A stretch of 64,000 nt of DNA from Brevibacillus sp042683565. GTDB lineage: Bacteria > Bacillota > Bacilli > Brevibacillales > Brevibacillaceae. Numbering within the stretch: the first letter of the stretch is position 1; each line of letters begins with the position of its first letter. A model generated the notes under the pieces. It was not told the DNA's origin, did not search any database, and saw only the letters and a list, made by a program, of their open reading frames with translations. The position numbers and the translations under genes are program-made. The stretch spans positions 1 through 64,000 of the forward strand of contig NZ_JBHUJW010000041.1 in the NCBI RefSeq assembly GCF_042683565.1. Reading direction: 5' to 3'. This document shows, in pieces, positions 17,269-25,392 of the stretch.

Positions 17269-19692
17269 ATGGATTACATTGCACATATTCGCGAGGAGGA
17301 TCAACAGATTCAAAGCGTCGAAGAACATCTGCTCGGAGTAAAGGCGCTGGCGGAATCCATCGGGGACAAGCTTGGCGTCAGGCATATAGCGGGTCTTGCC
17401 GGCATGCTTCACGACATGGGCAAGTTCACGGAGCAATTTCGGACGTACATCCTGCAGGCAGTGCAAGACCCAGGCTCGGTGAAACGCGGGAGCGTCGACC
17501 ATTCGACAGCAGGCGGAAAGCTGCTGTACGAGCTGTACCATATGGATTCGTCGCCCAGGTTGCACTGGGTTTTGGCAGAGGTCGTGGGGAATGCAATCAT
17601 CTCGCATCACTCCTATCTTCACGACTTTTTGGATGGGAAGCAGGAGTCTGGCTATCTGAAACGGGTCAGGGATAAGGATACAATAAAAGAATTTGACACG
17701 GCCCGGCAGTGTTTTTTTGCCCGTGTCATCAGCGAAACCGCATTTCAGCAATACGTGGAAGCGGCGACCGCTGAACTGGAAGCCTATTTGCGCAAGCCTT
17801 CTGCAGAGAGCCTGGAGAGCAAGCTGATGTTTTTAAGCAAATTTGTTTTTAGCGCCTTGATCGATGCAGATCGGACGAATACCCGGCTGTTCGAGGAAAA
17901 TCGCGGTGACGAACCGCAGAGAAGCCCCCAGGAGCTGTTTGCGGACTACTATCAGAAACTGATGAACAAGATCGACAGCTACCGTGAGCAAGCCGAAGCC
18001 AGGACGCCGATCAATGTACTGCGCAGAGAATTGTCGGACCAATGCGAACGGTTCGCGGAGAAGGAGCCTGGAATCTACACGCTGTCGATTCCGACGGGCG
18101 GCGGCAAGACGTTGGCGAGCCTGCGCTACGCGCTCAAGCATGCGCTCCGGTATGGAAAGAAGCACATCATTTACGTAGTGCCGTATACGACGATCATTGA
18201 GCAAAACGCCGAGGAAGTCCGCAAGATTTTACAGGATGACGAGCACATTCTGGAGCATCACTCGAACGTCATCGAGGATGATAACGACGACGACGAGCAC
18301 CTGGACGGCATTCCCCATTCGCGGCAAAAGGCAAAGCTGGCGAAAGACAACTGGGATTCGCCGGTTATTTTCACGACGATGGTGCAGTTTTTGAACGTGT
18401 TTTACGCCAAAGGAAGCAGGAATATACGGCGGCTGCACAACCTTTGCGAGTCGGTGATTATTTTTGACGAGGTGCAAAAAGTCCCTGTCTCCTGCGTTTC
18501 GCTGTTCAATCACGCGCTCAATTTCCTGAAAGACTATGGCCGCTCCAGCCTCATTCTGTGCACGGCGACGCAGCCCGCGCTGGATGTTGTCGAGCGCAGG
18601 CTGGACCTGCCCAAAGACGCTGAAATCATCCCTGACCTGGATCAGGTAGCCAAGGCGTTCAAACGGGTAGAAATCGTGGACAAGGCGTCGGACGAGCTGT
18701 TTGACAATGACAGGCTTGCCGCCTTTATTCGGGAGAAAATGGACGAGGTTCAGAGTGTCCTGGTGATTCTGAATACGAAGACGGTCGTGAAGAGATTGTA
18801 TCGTCTGCTGGAAGATGGCGAGGTGCCCGTCTACCACTTGAGCACGGCGATGTGTGCGGCGCACCGGAAGTGGATTCTGGATCAAGTGAGAGAGCATCTA
18901 AGCCGCCGTGAAAAAGTCATCTGCATCAGCACCCAGCTGATCGAGGCCGGGGTAGACGTCAGCTTTGAGTGTGTGATTCGTTCGCTGGCAGGACTGGATT
19001 CCATCGCCCAAGCCGCCGGCAGATGCAACCGCCATGGAGAGTGGGATGTGCAACAGGTTTACGTGATCGATCATGCGGAGGAAAATTTGCAGCATTTGCC
19101 GGAAATCCGGGTCGGGAAAGAGCGGTCGAAGCGGATTCTCAAGGATTTCAAGCACAAGGAGCAGGTGCATGGCGGGCAGATTTTATCCGCGCTGGCAATG
19201 GAGAGGTACTTCCAGGAATTTTACGGGAAATTTGCGACGAGCCTGGATTACTTTATTCGGCCGCTGCAAGAGAACATGACCGATTTGCTAATGTCCAGCA
19301 AAAGGGACAGCTCGTACCATCAAGCCTATTGGCACAGAAAGAAGGAAGAACTGCCGCTCTGGATCGTGAACAGCTACAGGACGGCGGCAGAGCACTTTCG
19401 GGTGATTGAAGACCACACCACTGCGGTTATCGTTCCTTACGGCGAGGAAGGCCAGGACATCATTGCGCAGCTGAACGGCGATGAAACGATCGAAAACCTG
19501 TCGCGGCTGTTGCGCAAAGCCCAGCAGTATACGATCAACCTGTTTTCGCTTGAACGAAAGCAATTGGAGAAGCAAGGGGGATTGGTCTATCTGCTGGACG
19601 GGAAAGTGCTGGCGCTTATGGATTCGGCATACGACAAGAAGTACGGACTGAATCTCGAAAATGACAGTCCGTTTGAAATGCGTATGATTTGA
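17269..19692 (+). CDS. cas3: CRISPR-associated helicase/nuclease Cas3 (type I-C)
   Basis: An 807-residue fused HD nuclease-DExD/H helicase that degrades DNA marked by Cascade. Near the N-terminus are H20 and the HD pair in LAGMLHDMGKF (residues 48-49). The helicase core has Walker A IPTGGGKT (~274-281), motif II DEVQ (~400-403), motif III CTATQ and motif VI QAAGRCNRHG (~580). ATG 17269 follows GGGAGGG at 17258-17264; upstream in-frame starts lack such a site. It is separated by 226 bp from cas5c, an unusual gap in a locus whose other genes overlap or nearly touch, so cas3 and the Cascade operon appear to have separate promoters. Confidence 0.96.
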   Translation: MDYIAHIREEDQQIQSVEEHLLGVKALAESIGDKLGVRHIAGLAGMLHDMGKFTEQFRTYILQAVQDPGSVKRGSVDHSTAGGKLLYELYHMDSSPRLHWVLAEVVGNAIISHHSYLHDFLDGKQESGYLKRVRDKDTIKEFDTARQCFFARVISETAFQQYVEAATAELEAYLRKPSAESLESKLMFLSKFVFSALIDADRTNTRLFEENRGDEPQRSPQELFADYYQKLMNKIDSYREQAEARTPINVLRRELSDQCERFAEKEPGIYTLSIPTGGGKTLASLRYALKHALRYGKKHIIYVVPYTTIIEQNAEEVRKILQDDEHILEHHSNVIEDDNDDDEHLDGIPHSRQKAKLAKDNWDSPVIFTTMVQFLNVFYAKGSRNIRRLHNLCESVIIFDEVQKVPVSCVSLFNHALNFLKDYGRSSLILCTATQPALDVVERRLDLPKDAEIIPDLDQVAKAFKRVEIVDKASDELFDNDRLAAFIREKMDEVQSVLVILNTKTVVKRLYRLLEDGEVPVYHLSTAMCAAHRKWILDQVREHLSRREKVICISTQLIEAGVDVSFECVIRSLAGLDSIAQAAGRCNRHGEWDVQQVYVIDHAEENLQHLPEIRVGKERSKRILKDFKHKEQVHGGQILSALAMERYFQEFYGKFATSLDYFIRPLQENMTDLLMSSKRDSSYHQAYWHRKKEELPLWIVNSYRTAAEHFRVIEDHTTAVIVPYGEEGQDIIAQLNGDETIENLSRLLRKAQQYTINLFSLERKQLEKQGGLVYLLDGKVLALMDSAYDKKYGLNLENDSPFEMRMI

Positions 19693-19704
19693 AGCGCTGT
19701 AAAT

Positions 19705-19744
19705 GGGTAGAACCTATCTTCACGGAAGATAGGTTCCATACCCC
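19705..19744. terminator. Strong hairpin between cas3 and the CreR-like RNA
   Basis: GAACCTATCTTC (19710-19721) pairs perfectly with GAAGATAGGTTC (19725-19736) over a 3-nt loop. The stem is extended by GGGTA/TACCC with a small bulge. No T-run follows on either strand. It could mark the 3' end of both the cas3 mRNA and the leftward CreR-like RNA. Confidence 0.6.
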
Positions 19745-19784
19745 ACATCATAAACTATATATTTCAATCCACGCCTTGGGCGAC
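19705..19784 (-). ncRNA. Candidate CreR-like crRNA-mimicking regulatory RNA
   Basis: On the minus strand, 19784-19761 reads as a degenerate type I-C repeat: GTCGC at the 5' end, a shortened stem-loop CGCC-CAA-GGCG, and the full 3' portion GCGTGGATTGAAAT, including the 11-nt handle TGGATTGAAAT left by Cas5c cleavage in this subtype. It is followed by a single spacer-like stretch starting ATATAGTTTATGATG, with no second repeat, and then the hairpin. The spacer start matches a TTC-flanked site next to the cas5 promoter except at positions 6 and 12. An extended -10 places the 5' end at 19784. The RNA is predicted to load into Cascade and repress the cas operon. Confidence 0.75.
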
Positions 19785-19789
19785 AGTTT

Positions 19790-19798
19790 AGTATACCA
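19790..19798 (-). promoter_or_regulatory. Extended -10 promoter of the CreR-like RNA
   Basis: The minus strand reads TGGTATACT (TGn extended -10). The G six bases further on (19784) is the first base of the degenerate repeat, so the transcript would have no leader. No good -35 box is visible, as expected for extended -10 promoters. Confidence 0.6.
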
Positions 19799-19821
19799 TA
19801 ACAGAGCGAAGATAATTCTAG

Positions 19822-19859
19822 TTCATATATTTTATTATGATAAGGTTATTGACCCATTC
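19822..19859 (+). promoter_or_regulatory. Predicted Cascade/CreR operator at the cas5 promoter
   Basis: TTC (19822-19824), the usual type I-C PAM, precedes ATATATTTTATTATG (19825-19839). This equals the first 15 nt of the CreR spacer except at positions 6 and 12. Similarity ends there, so binding without full target commitment is expected. A Cascade footprint from the PAM over ~35 bp would cover the -35 box at 19849. Confidence 0.7.
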
Positions 19860-19877
19860 CCAAATAATGTGTATGAT
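19849..19877 (+). promoter_or_regulatory. Sigma-A promoter of the cas5-8-7-4-1-2 operon
   Basis: TTGACC (19849-19854), exactly 17 bp, TATGAT (19872-19877). Transcription would start near 19884, giving a ~35-nt leader with GGAGGTG before the cas5 TTG start. Confidence 0.8.
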
Positions 19878-19918
19878 GGAATTATCAAAAAACATGAATT
19901 GAAATGGAGGTGACACTT

Positions 19919-20638
19919 TTGCGTAACGCAATTGAATTTGTCGTCTACGGCAACTATGCACTGTTCACCGACCCCCTGACAAAGCTCGGGGGAGAAAAGC
20001 TGTCATACCAGGTCCCGACCTACCAGGCGCTAAAAGGAATCGTGGAATCTATCTATTGGAAACCGACTCTTACGATGATTGTCGACAACGTCCGCGTCAT
20101 GAAACCGATCCGCATGGAATCCAAAGGTATCCGTCCTCTGGAGTATGGCGGGGGGAATACCCTTGCCAACTATACGTACCTGCGCGATGTGTGCTACCAG
20201 GTGCGGGCTCACTTTGAATTCAATGAGAACCGTCCGGATCTGGCATACGACCGCAACGAAGGCAAGCATTTTAACATCATGAAGCGCTCGCTCCAGGCTG
20301 GCGGCCGCCGGGACATTTATCTCGGCGTAAGGGAATGTCAGGGTTATGTGGAGCCGTGCGTGTTTGGCGAAGGAAAAGGTTTTTACGACGGATATGGCGA
20401 CATTCATCTCGGCAACATGGTCCATGGCATCAATTATCCGGACGAGACGGGCAGAAACCAGCTGGAAGTACGCCTGTGGGATGTGGTCATGCAGGATGGC
20501 TATATCGACTTTATCAGACCCGAGCAGTGCACGCGGGTTCGGACGATTGCCAGCATGGAGCCGAAGCGCTTCGATGAGACAAACGTCGAATCTGTGGACG
20601 AGCTGTTCGCACAACTGTCAGAGGGGGGGAGTCAATGA
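19919..20638 (+). CDS. cas5c: Cas5c (Cas5d) crRNA-processing endoribonuclease
   Basis: A 239-residue RAMP-fold protein that replaces Cas6 in type I-C: it cuts pre-crRNA at the base of the repeat hairpin and stays in Cascade. TTG 19919 is chosen over ATG 19904 because GGAGGTG (19906-19912) would overlap the ATG. With the TTG start, Y46, K116 and H117 fall exactly at the catalytic positions known from Bacillus halodurans Cas5d (SIY46W and GK116H117F), which strongly supports this start. The 3' end overlaps cas8c by ATGA. Confidence 0.95.
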   Translation: MRNAIEFVVYGNYALFTDPLTKLGGEKLSYQVPTYQALKGIVESIYWKPTLTMIVDNVRVMKPIRMESKGIRPLEYGGGNTLANYTYLRDVCYQVRAHFEFNENRPDLAYDRNEGKHFNIMKRSLQAGGRRDIYLGVRECQGYVEPCVFGEGKGFYDGYGDIHLGNMVHGINYPDETGRNQLEVRLWDVVMQDGYIDFIRPEQCTRVRTIASMEPKRFDETNVESVDELFAQLSEGGSQ

Positions 20639-22539
20639 GTTGGCTGTTGAATCTGTATCAGACGTATCAAGCCAATATAAAGCATGTTGGCAGTCTGGAA
20701 AAAAAGCACAACGATCAGAAATTCACGCTGCTGCCCGTCTCCCACACCACGCAAAATGCGCACATCGAGGTGCAGATCACCGAAGACGGAGAGTTTCATA
20801 GCGCGCAGGTCGTGGACAAAAGCGATGCGAGCACGCTGATTCCATGCACCGAAGACTCTGCAAGCCGGTCCGGTTCCAAAATCGCTCCGTATCCTTTGCA
20901 CGACAAACTTAGCTACGTGGCAGGGGACTTTGTGGCCTACGGCGGGGAGATCAAAAAGGAGGAGCCCTTTGCCTATTACATCAAGCAACTGGAGGCGTGG
21001 GCAAATTCCGAACATGCTGTGCCAAAGGTAAAGAGCATCTACCGCTATTTGCGCAAGGGGCGGCTGATTCAAGACCTGGTGAATGAAAAAGTATTGTACA
21101 CAGATGCCGACGGTCGGCTCCTGAACAAATGGGACAAAAAAGCGGAGGAACTGCACGGTGCAAGGCCGCAAATCTTTTCTGTCCTGACCGGAGAGATCGC
21201 GAGCGCATTCGTCCGGTTCAACGTCCGGTCCCTGACCCAAAAACTGACTGAAGTGTGGAAAGACCAGGAGATGTACGACTCCTTCATTCGTTTTTACAGC
21301 GGTCAGCTGGGTGACGAGGACATTTGCTACGTCAAGGGTGAAAGGCTTCCAGCCACGGACAAGCACGCGAATAAAATCAGAAATGCGGCTGACAAGGCCA
21401 AGCTGATTTCCGCCAATGACAAAAGCGGTTTTACGTTTCGCGGACGCTTTCAAGAGAGCCGGGACGCGGCAAGCATCAGTTACGAGGTGTCCCAGAAGGC
21501 GCACAATGCCTTGAAGTGGCTCATCAACCGCCAGGGGAAAATCATTGATCAGCGGGTGTTTCTTGTCTGGAGCAATGGCGATCCGGACATTCCCGGATTG
21601 ACGGAGGACCTTTTCTCAATCGTTCCGACGCCACCTGTTGCCAAAGGGGGAAACCCGTTCACCAACAAGGAGGTCGCGCGTGAGGTAGCGAAGGCGTTGG
21701 ACGGATACCGCAATCAGTTGACGGCCTCTGTCACAGAAGACGAAGATGTCAACATTCTCGTCCTGGATTCGGCGACGACCGGGCGTATGGCGGTGCTGTA
21801 CTACCGCAATCTGAAAAAGGACGACTATTTGGACAAGCTGGTGAATTGGCATTCGACCTGCATGTGGCTGCATCGCTACCGCAAGGATGAAAACGGCGAG
21901 TTTGTGCAGTTCTACGGCGCGCCCGCCACGAAGGACATCGCGTATGCCGCATACGGCCCCAGGGCGAGCGACAAGGTGGTCAAAGGAGTGATGGAGCGTA
22001 TGCTGCCATGCATCCTCGACGGCCGGAACCTCCCGTTGGATATTGTGTCCAGCGTATTCTATCGCGCATCGAATCCTGTCTCGATGGAGCGGTGGGAGTG
22101 GGAGAAGACCTTGAGCATCGCGTGCGCCCTGATCAGGAAACAGAGGGAACAGGAGGGATTCCAAGTGGCATTGGATAAAACAAACGACGACCGCGACTAT
22201 TTGTTCGGCCGCCTGCTGGCTGTCGCGGATGTTTTGGAAAGGCGGGCGTTAGGCGGAGAGGACCGGGCTACCAACGCCATTCGCTACATGAATGAGTTTT
22301 CCAGGCATCCGGAAAGAACCTGGAAGACGATCCAGGCGAGCCTGCAGCCGTATCAGGCCAGACTTGGAAAAAAAGCGCTGGATCTAAACAAGCTCATCGA
22401 CGAGATCGGCTCGCGCATGCCGCTCGATCAGTTCAACAACAAACCGTTATCCGGCAAGTATTTGCTCGGTTTTTACAGTCAGAGACATGCACTGTATAAC
22501 AACGATAAAACTAGCGATGCAGAAGAAGCATCCAATTAA
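20635..22539 (+). CDS. cas8c: Cas8c/Csd1, large subunit of type I-C Cascade
   Basis: A 634-residue subtype signature protein. It begins MSWLLNLYQTYQANI, as expected for Csd1 (WLxxLxxTY). An internal ribosome site in type I-C cas8 commonly yields a separate Cas11c small subunit. A good candidate here is ATG 22168 after an ACAGGAGGGATTCC site (product beginning MALDKTN when the preceding GTG at 22165 is used). It lies between overlapping cas5c and cas7, with 15 bp to cas7. It recognises the PAM and recruits Cas3. Confidence 0.95.
   Translation: MSWLLNLYQTYQANIKHVGSLEKKHNDQKFTLLPVSHTTQNAHIEVQITEDGEFHSAQVVDKSDASTLIPCTEDSASRSGSKIAPYPLHDKLSYVAGDFVAYGGEIKKEEPFAYYIKQLEAWANSEHAVPKVKSIYRYLRKGRLIQDLVNEKVLYTDADGRLLNKWDKKAEELHGARPQIFSVLTGEIASAFVRFNVRSLTQKLTEVWKDQEMYDSFIRFYSGQLGDEDICYVKGERLPATDKHANKIRNAADKAKLISANDKSGFTFRGRFQESRDAASISYEVSQKAHNALKWLINRQGKIIDQRVFLVWSNGDPDIPGLTEDLFSIVPTPPVAKGGNPFTNKEVAREVAKALDGYRNQLTASVTEDEDVNILVLDSATTGRMAVLYYRNLKKDDYLDKLVNWHSTCMWLHRYRKDENGEFVQFYGAPATKDIAYAAYGPRASDKVVKGVMERMLPCILDGRNLPLDIVSSVFYRASNPVSMERWEWEKTLSIACALIRKQREQEGFQVALDKTNDDRDYLFGRLLAVADVLERRALGGEDRATNAIRYMNEFSRHPERTWKTIQASLQPYQARLGKKALDLNKLIDEIGSRMPLDQFNNKPLSGKYLLGFYSQRHALYNNDKTSDAEEASN
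22165..22539 (+). CDS. cas11c: Candidate internally initiated Cas11c small subunit
   Basis: Within the 3' part of cas8c, GGGAACAGGAGGGATTCC (22145-22162) ends three bases before GTG 22165, in frame, encoding about 124 residues (VALDKTNDDRDYLFG...). Type I-C systems are known to make a Cas11 small subunit by internal translation of cas8c, and the DDRDYLFGRLLAVAD helix region is the right part of the protein. The start is inferred from the ribosome site only; the AGGAGG-to-GTG distance is about 8 bases. Confidence 0.6.
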   Translation: MALDKTNDDRDYLFGRLLAVADVLERRALGGEDRATNAIRYMNEFSRHPERTWKTIQASLQPYQARLGKKALDLNKLIDEIGSRMPLDQFNNKPLSGKYLLGFYSQRHALYNNDKTSDAEEASN

Positions 22540-22554
22540 AAGGAGAGATTCGAG

Positions 22555-23415
22555 ATGACGACGCTGGATCATAAAATCGATTTTGCCGTTGTACTGTCCG
22601 TGACCAAGGCGAACCCGAACGGCGATCCGCTAAATGGCAACCGTCCGCGGCAAAACTACGACGGCTACGGCGAGATTTCGGATGTGGCGCTGAAGCGGAA
22701 GATCCGAAACCGGCTGCAGGATATGGGCGAATCGATCTTCGTTCAATCCAACGACCGTAAATCCGATTCTTTCGGGAGTTTGCGAGAGCGTGCAGACGCC
22801 AATCCAGAGCTGGAAAAAATCTTGAAGGCCAAGTCGGTTTCCGGCGACGAGTTTGCCCTGGTGGCTTGTCGGGAATGGCTGGATGTCAGAAGCTTTGGAC
22901 AAGTTTTTGCTTTCAAGGGAGACAAGAGCGGGGGCGTGTCCGTCGGAATCAGGGGTCCCGTATCCATTCATCCTGCGACAAGCCTGGACCCGATCGACAT
23001 TTCCAGCATCCAGATTACGAAAAGCGTCAATTCCGAGCCGGGCGCGTCAAGAGGCTCCGATACGATGGGAATGAAGCACCGGGTAGATTCCGGCGTGTAC
23101 GTCTTTTACGGAAGCATCAATACGCAGCTCGCCGAGAAAACCGGGTTTACGAATGACGATGCCGAGAAAATCAAGCAAGCCTTGGTTACCTTGTTTGAAA
23201 ACGACGCCTCATCCGCAAGGCCGGAAGGAAGCATGGAAGTCCACAAAGTGTATTGGTGGGAGCACAACTCCAAGCTGGGTCAATATTCGTCGGCGAAGGT
23301 GCATCGCTCGCTCCTGGTCGAAAGGCTTGTGGAAGAGCCGAAAGCGTACGAGGACTACGAGTTTGCCCTGCAGCCACTGGAAGGGTTGAAAGTAGAGATC
23401 ATGGATGGGCGTTAA
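22555..23415 (+). CDS. cas7c: Cas7c/Csd2, backbone subunit of type I-C Cascade
   Basis: A 286-residue RAMP protein that polymerises along the crRNA. The N-terminus IDFAVVLSVTKANPNGDPLNGNRPR is the family hallmark (asparagine/glycine-rich loop). SVGIRGPVSIHPA and MGMKHRVDSGVYVFYGSI are further conserved blocks. AAAGGAGAG precedes the start. The 3' end overlaps cas4 by 11 bp; a near copy of this junction lies at 16557. Confidence 0.95.
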   Translation: MTTLDHKIDFAVVLSVTKANPNGDPLNGNRPRQNYDGYGEISDVALKRKIRNRLQDMGESIFVQSNDRKSDSFGSLRERADANPELEKILKAKSVSGDEFALVACREWLDVRSFGQVFAFKGDKSGGVSVGIRGPVSIHPATSLDPIDISSIQITKSVNSEPGASRGSDTMGMKHRVDSGVYVFYGSINTQLAEKTGFTNDDAEKIKQALVTLFENDASSARPEGSMEVHKVYWWEHNSKLGQYSSAKVHRSLLVERLVEEPKAYEDYEFALQPLEGLKVEIMDGR

Positions 23416-24064
23416 TGCTGACGACGATTATTTGCTATTGTCCGGCATCCAGCACTTTCAGTTTTGCAAGCGGCAGTGGGCGTTGATTCACATAGAGCAG
23501 CAATGGGAGGAAAACGTCAAAACCATTGAGGGAAGTCACTTGCATCGGAAAGCCGACCAGCCGTTTACGAGAGAAAAGCGCGGGGACAAGCTGGTCGTTC
23601 GCGCTATGCCTGTGAAGTCGACCAGTCTGCAGATCACCGGCGTATGCGACGTGGTAGAGTTTATCCGAAATGAGAACGGTGTGACGATCAATGGCGCCGA
23701 AGGGAAATACATCGCCTGTCCCGTTGAATATAAACGCGGAAAGCCAAAAAAGGGCGATGAGGATGTGCTGCAGTTGGCGGCACAGGCTCTCTGCCTGGAG
23801 GAAATGCTGCTGTGCGACATCGACCATGGGTATCTGTTTTACGACGAAATCAAGCACAGGGTGGAAGTTCCGCTAACTCCTGCCTTGAAGGGCAAAGTGA
23901 GGCAGATCGTCGCTGAAATGCAGGACTACTACCGGCGAAGACATACCCCCAAAGTGAAGACAGGGCCATTTTGCCAGAGCTGTTCCCTGCAAAATATTTG
24001 TTTGCCGGTGCTGATGAATAAACAAACGGTGAAAAGCTACGTGGAAGGGAAAATCAACGAATGA
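23405..24064 (+). CDS. cas4: Cas4 adaptation nuclease
   Basis: A 219-residue RecB-like nuclease with an iron-sulfur cluster that selects and trims prespacers with the correct PAM. C21 (FQFCKRQW) and a C-terminal CQSC...C cluster (~191-200) are the four cluster ligands. VEYKRGKPK and QLAAQALCLEE carry the RecB-type catalytic motifs (lysine and QxxxY-like region). It overlaps both neighbours (11 bp into cas7, ATGA with cas1). Confidence 0.94.
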   Translation: MGVNADDDYLLLSGIQHFQFCKRQWALIHIEQQWEENVKTIEGSHLHRKADQPFTREKRGDKLVVRAMPVKSTSLQITGVCDVVEFIRNENGVTINGAEGKYIACPVEYKRGKPKKGDEDVLQLAAQALCLEEMLLCDIDHGYLFYDEIKHRVEVPLTPALKGKVRQIVAEMQDYYRRRHTPKVKTGPFCQSCSLQNICLPVLMNKQTVKSYVEGKINE

Positions 24065-25092
24065 AAAAGCTGTTGAATACACTCTTTATCACACAGCCCG
24101 ATGCGTATTTATCACTGGACGGCGACAATGTTGTGGTGCTCAGGGATCAGGAAAAGCTGGGCAGGGTGCCGCTGCACAACCTGGATTCCATCATCTCCTT
24201 TGGCTATACAGGCGCGAGCCCGGCACTCATGGGATATTGTGCAGAGCGAAATATTTCACTCGCCTTTTTCACCGCAAGCGGCAGATTTCTCGCCAGAGTC
24301 ATCGGGGAAAGCAAGGGAAATGTCGTCCTGAGGAAGAAACAGTATGCGGTGTCAGAGGATGAGGTTCTGTCGGCAAAAATTGCGCGCAATTTTATTCTGG
24401 GCAAGATTTACAACCATAAATGGATGTTGGAAAGAATGACCAGAGACTATCCGCTGCGGATTGATGTCTCCCGGTTCAAAGCCGTCTCGCAGCAGTTGTC
24501 CGCTTTGCTTTTGGAAGTAAGGGCGTGTGATGATCTGGACCGGCTGCGAGGTCTGGAAGGCCTGGCGGCTGTCGGCTACTATCAGTTGCTGGATGACATG
24601 ATCCTGCAGCAGAAGGAGGACTTTTCCTTCCAGTCCCGTTCCCGCAGACCGCCGCTTGATCCTGTGAATGCGATGCTGTCGTTCGCCTACTCTTTGTTGG
24701 CGAACGATGTGGCTGCCGCACTGGAAGGTGTCGGGCTGGATGCTTATGTTGGCTTCTTGCACCGGGACAGGCCCGGACGCGCTTCGCTAGCGCTGGACGT
24801 GATGGAGGAGTTGCGGGGAGTCTTTGCGGACAAGTTTGTGCTGTCGCTCATTAACAAGAAGATTGTAGGCAAAGACGATTTTCTCAAGAAAGAGAACGGT
24901 GCTGTCATCATGCGAGATGAGGCCAGAAAGAAGTTTCTCGCAGCCTGGCAAAACAGGAAACAGGACAAAATCACTCATCCTTATCTGGGGGAGAAGATTT
25001 CCTGGGGATTGGTTCCGCATGCGCAAGCTCTATTGTTAGCCCGTTATTTACGCAATGATCTGGACGAGTACCCACCTTTTTTGTGGAAGTAG
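24061..25092 (+). CDS. cas1: Cas1 integrase
   Basis: A 343-residue metal-dependent integrase that inserts spacers at the leader end with Cas2. Predicted catalytic residues are the glutamate in LEGLAA (~166), the histidine in GFLHRDRPGR (~233) and the acidic residues in LDVMEELRG (~245). The start overlaps the cas4 stop. Length and order (cas4-cas1-cas2) are typical of type I-C. Confidence 0.95.
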   Translation: MKKLLNTLFITQPDAYLSLDGDNVVVLRDQEKLGRVPLHNLDSIISFGYTGASPALMGYCAERNISLAFFTASGRFLARVIGESKGNVVLRKKQYAVSEDEVLSAKIARNFILGKIYNHKWMLERMTRDYPLRIDVSRFKAVSQQLSALLLEVRACDDLDRLRGLEGLAAVGYYQLLDDMILQQKEDFSFQSRSRRPPLDPVNAMLSFAYSLLANDVAAALEGVGLDAYVGFLHRDRPGRASLALDVMEELRGVFADKFVLSLINKKIVGKDDFLKKENGAVIMRDEARKKFLAAWQNRKQDKITHPYLGEKISWGLVPHAQALLLARYLRNDLDEYPPFLWK

Positions 25093-25101
25093 GGGAAGGG
25101 A

Positions 25102-25392
25102 TTGCTGGTATTGATCACCTATGATGTGAGTACGGTTAGCAGCGCAGGGCAAAAAAGGCTGCGCCGGGTCTCAAAAATTTGCCAGAATTACGGCCAACGC
25201 GTACAAAATTCCGTGTTTGAATGCGTGGTCGACGCAGCCCAACTGGCTGTATTGCGGCTCAAGCTCCTCGATGCAATCAATCCGGAGCAGGACAGCCTGC
25301 GCATTTATCAACTGGGTAATCAACACAAAAACAAGGTTGAGCATTTTGGCGTGAAAGAGCCAATTGATTTGGAAGGTCCACTGATTTTGTAA
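25102..25392 (+). CDS. cas2: Cas2
   Basis: A 96-residue ferredoxin-fold dimeric scaffold of the Cas1-Cas2 integrase. The start MLVLITYDV uses TTG 25102 behind a GGGGAAGGG site. The conserved RRVSKICQNYGQRVQNSVFEC block is intact. It is the last gene of the operon; the CRISPR leader follows directly. Confidence 0.95.
   Translation: MLVLITYDVSTVSSAGQKRLRRVSKICQNYGQRVQNSVFECVVDAAQLAVLRLKLLDAINPEQDSLRIYQLGNQHKNKVEHFGVKEPIDLEGPLIL

Noticed and set aside
19873..19902. Short frame MMELSKNMN as a CreT-type toxin candidate next to the CreR-like RNA
   Set aside because: It overlaps the cas5 -10 box and would start upstream of the predicted transcript, so it is unlikely to be translated. No toxin gene is seen, hence a CreR rather than CreTA interpretation.
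19893..19904. ATGAATTGAAAT on the plus strand before cas5c, similar to the repeat 3' end
   Set aside because: Only ten of twelve bases match and no stem-loop precedes it, so a Cas5c cut site in the mRNA is not supported.
19689..19913. A 74-codon plus-strand frame across the cas3-cas5 gap
   Set aside because: It starts inside the end of cas3 and runs through the hairpin, the degenerate repeat and the promoter; the regulatory reading explains the sequence better.
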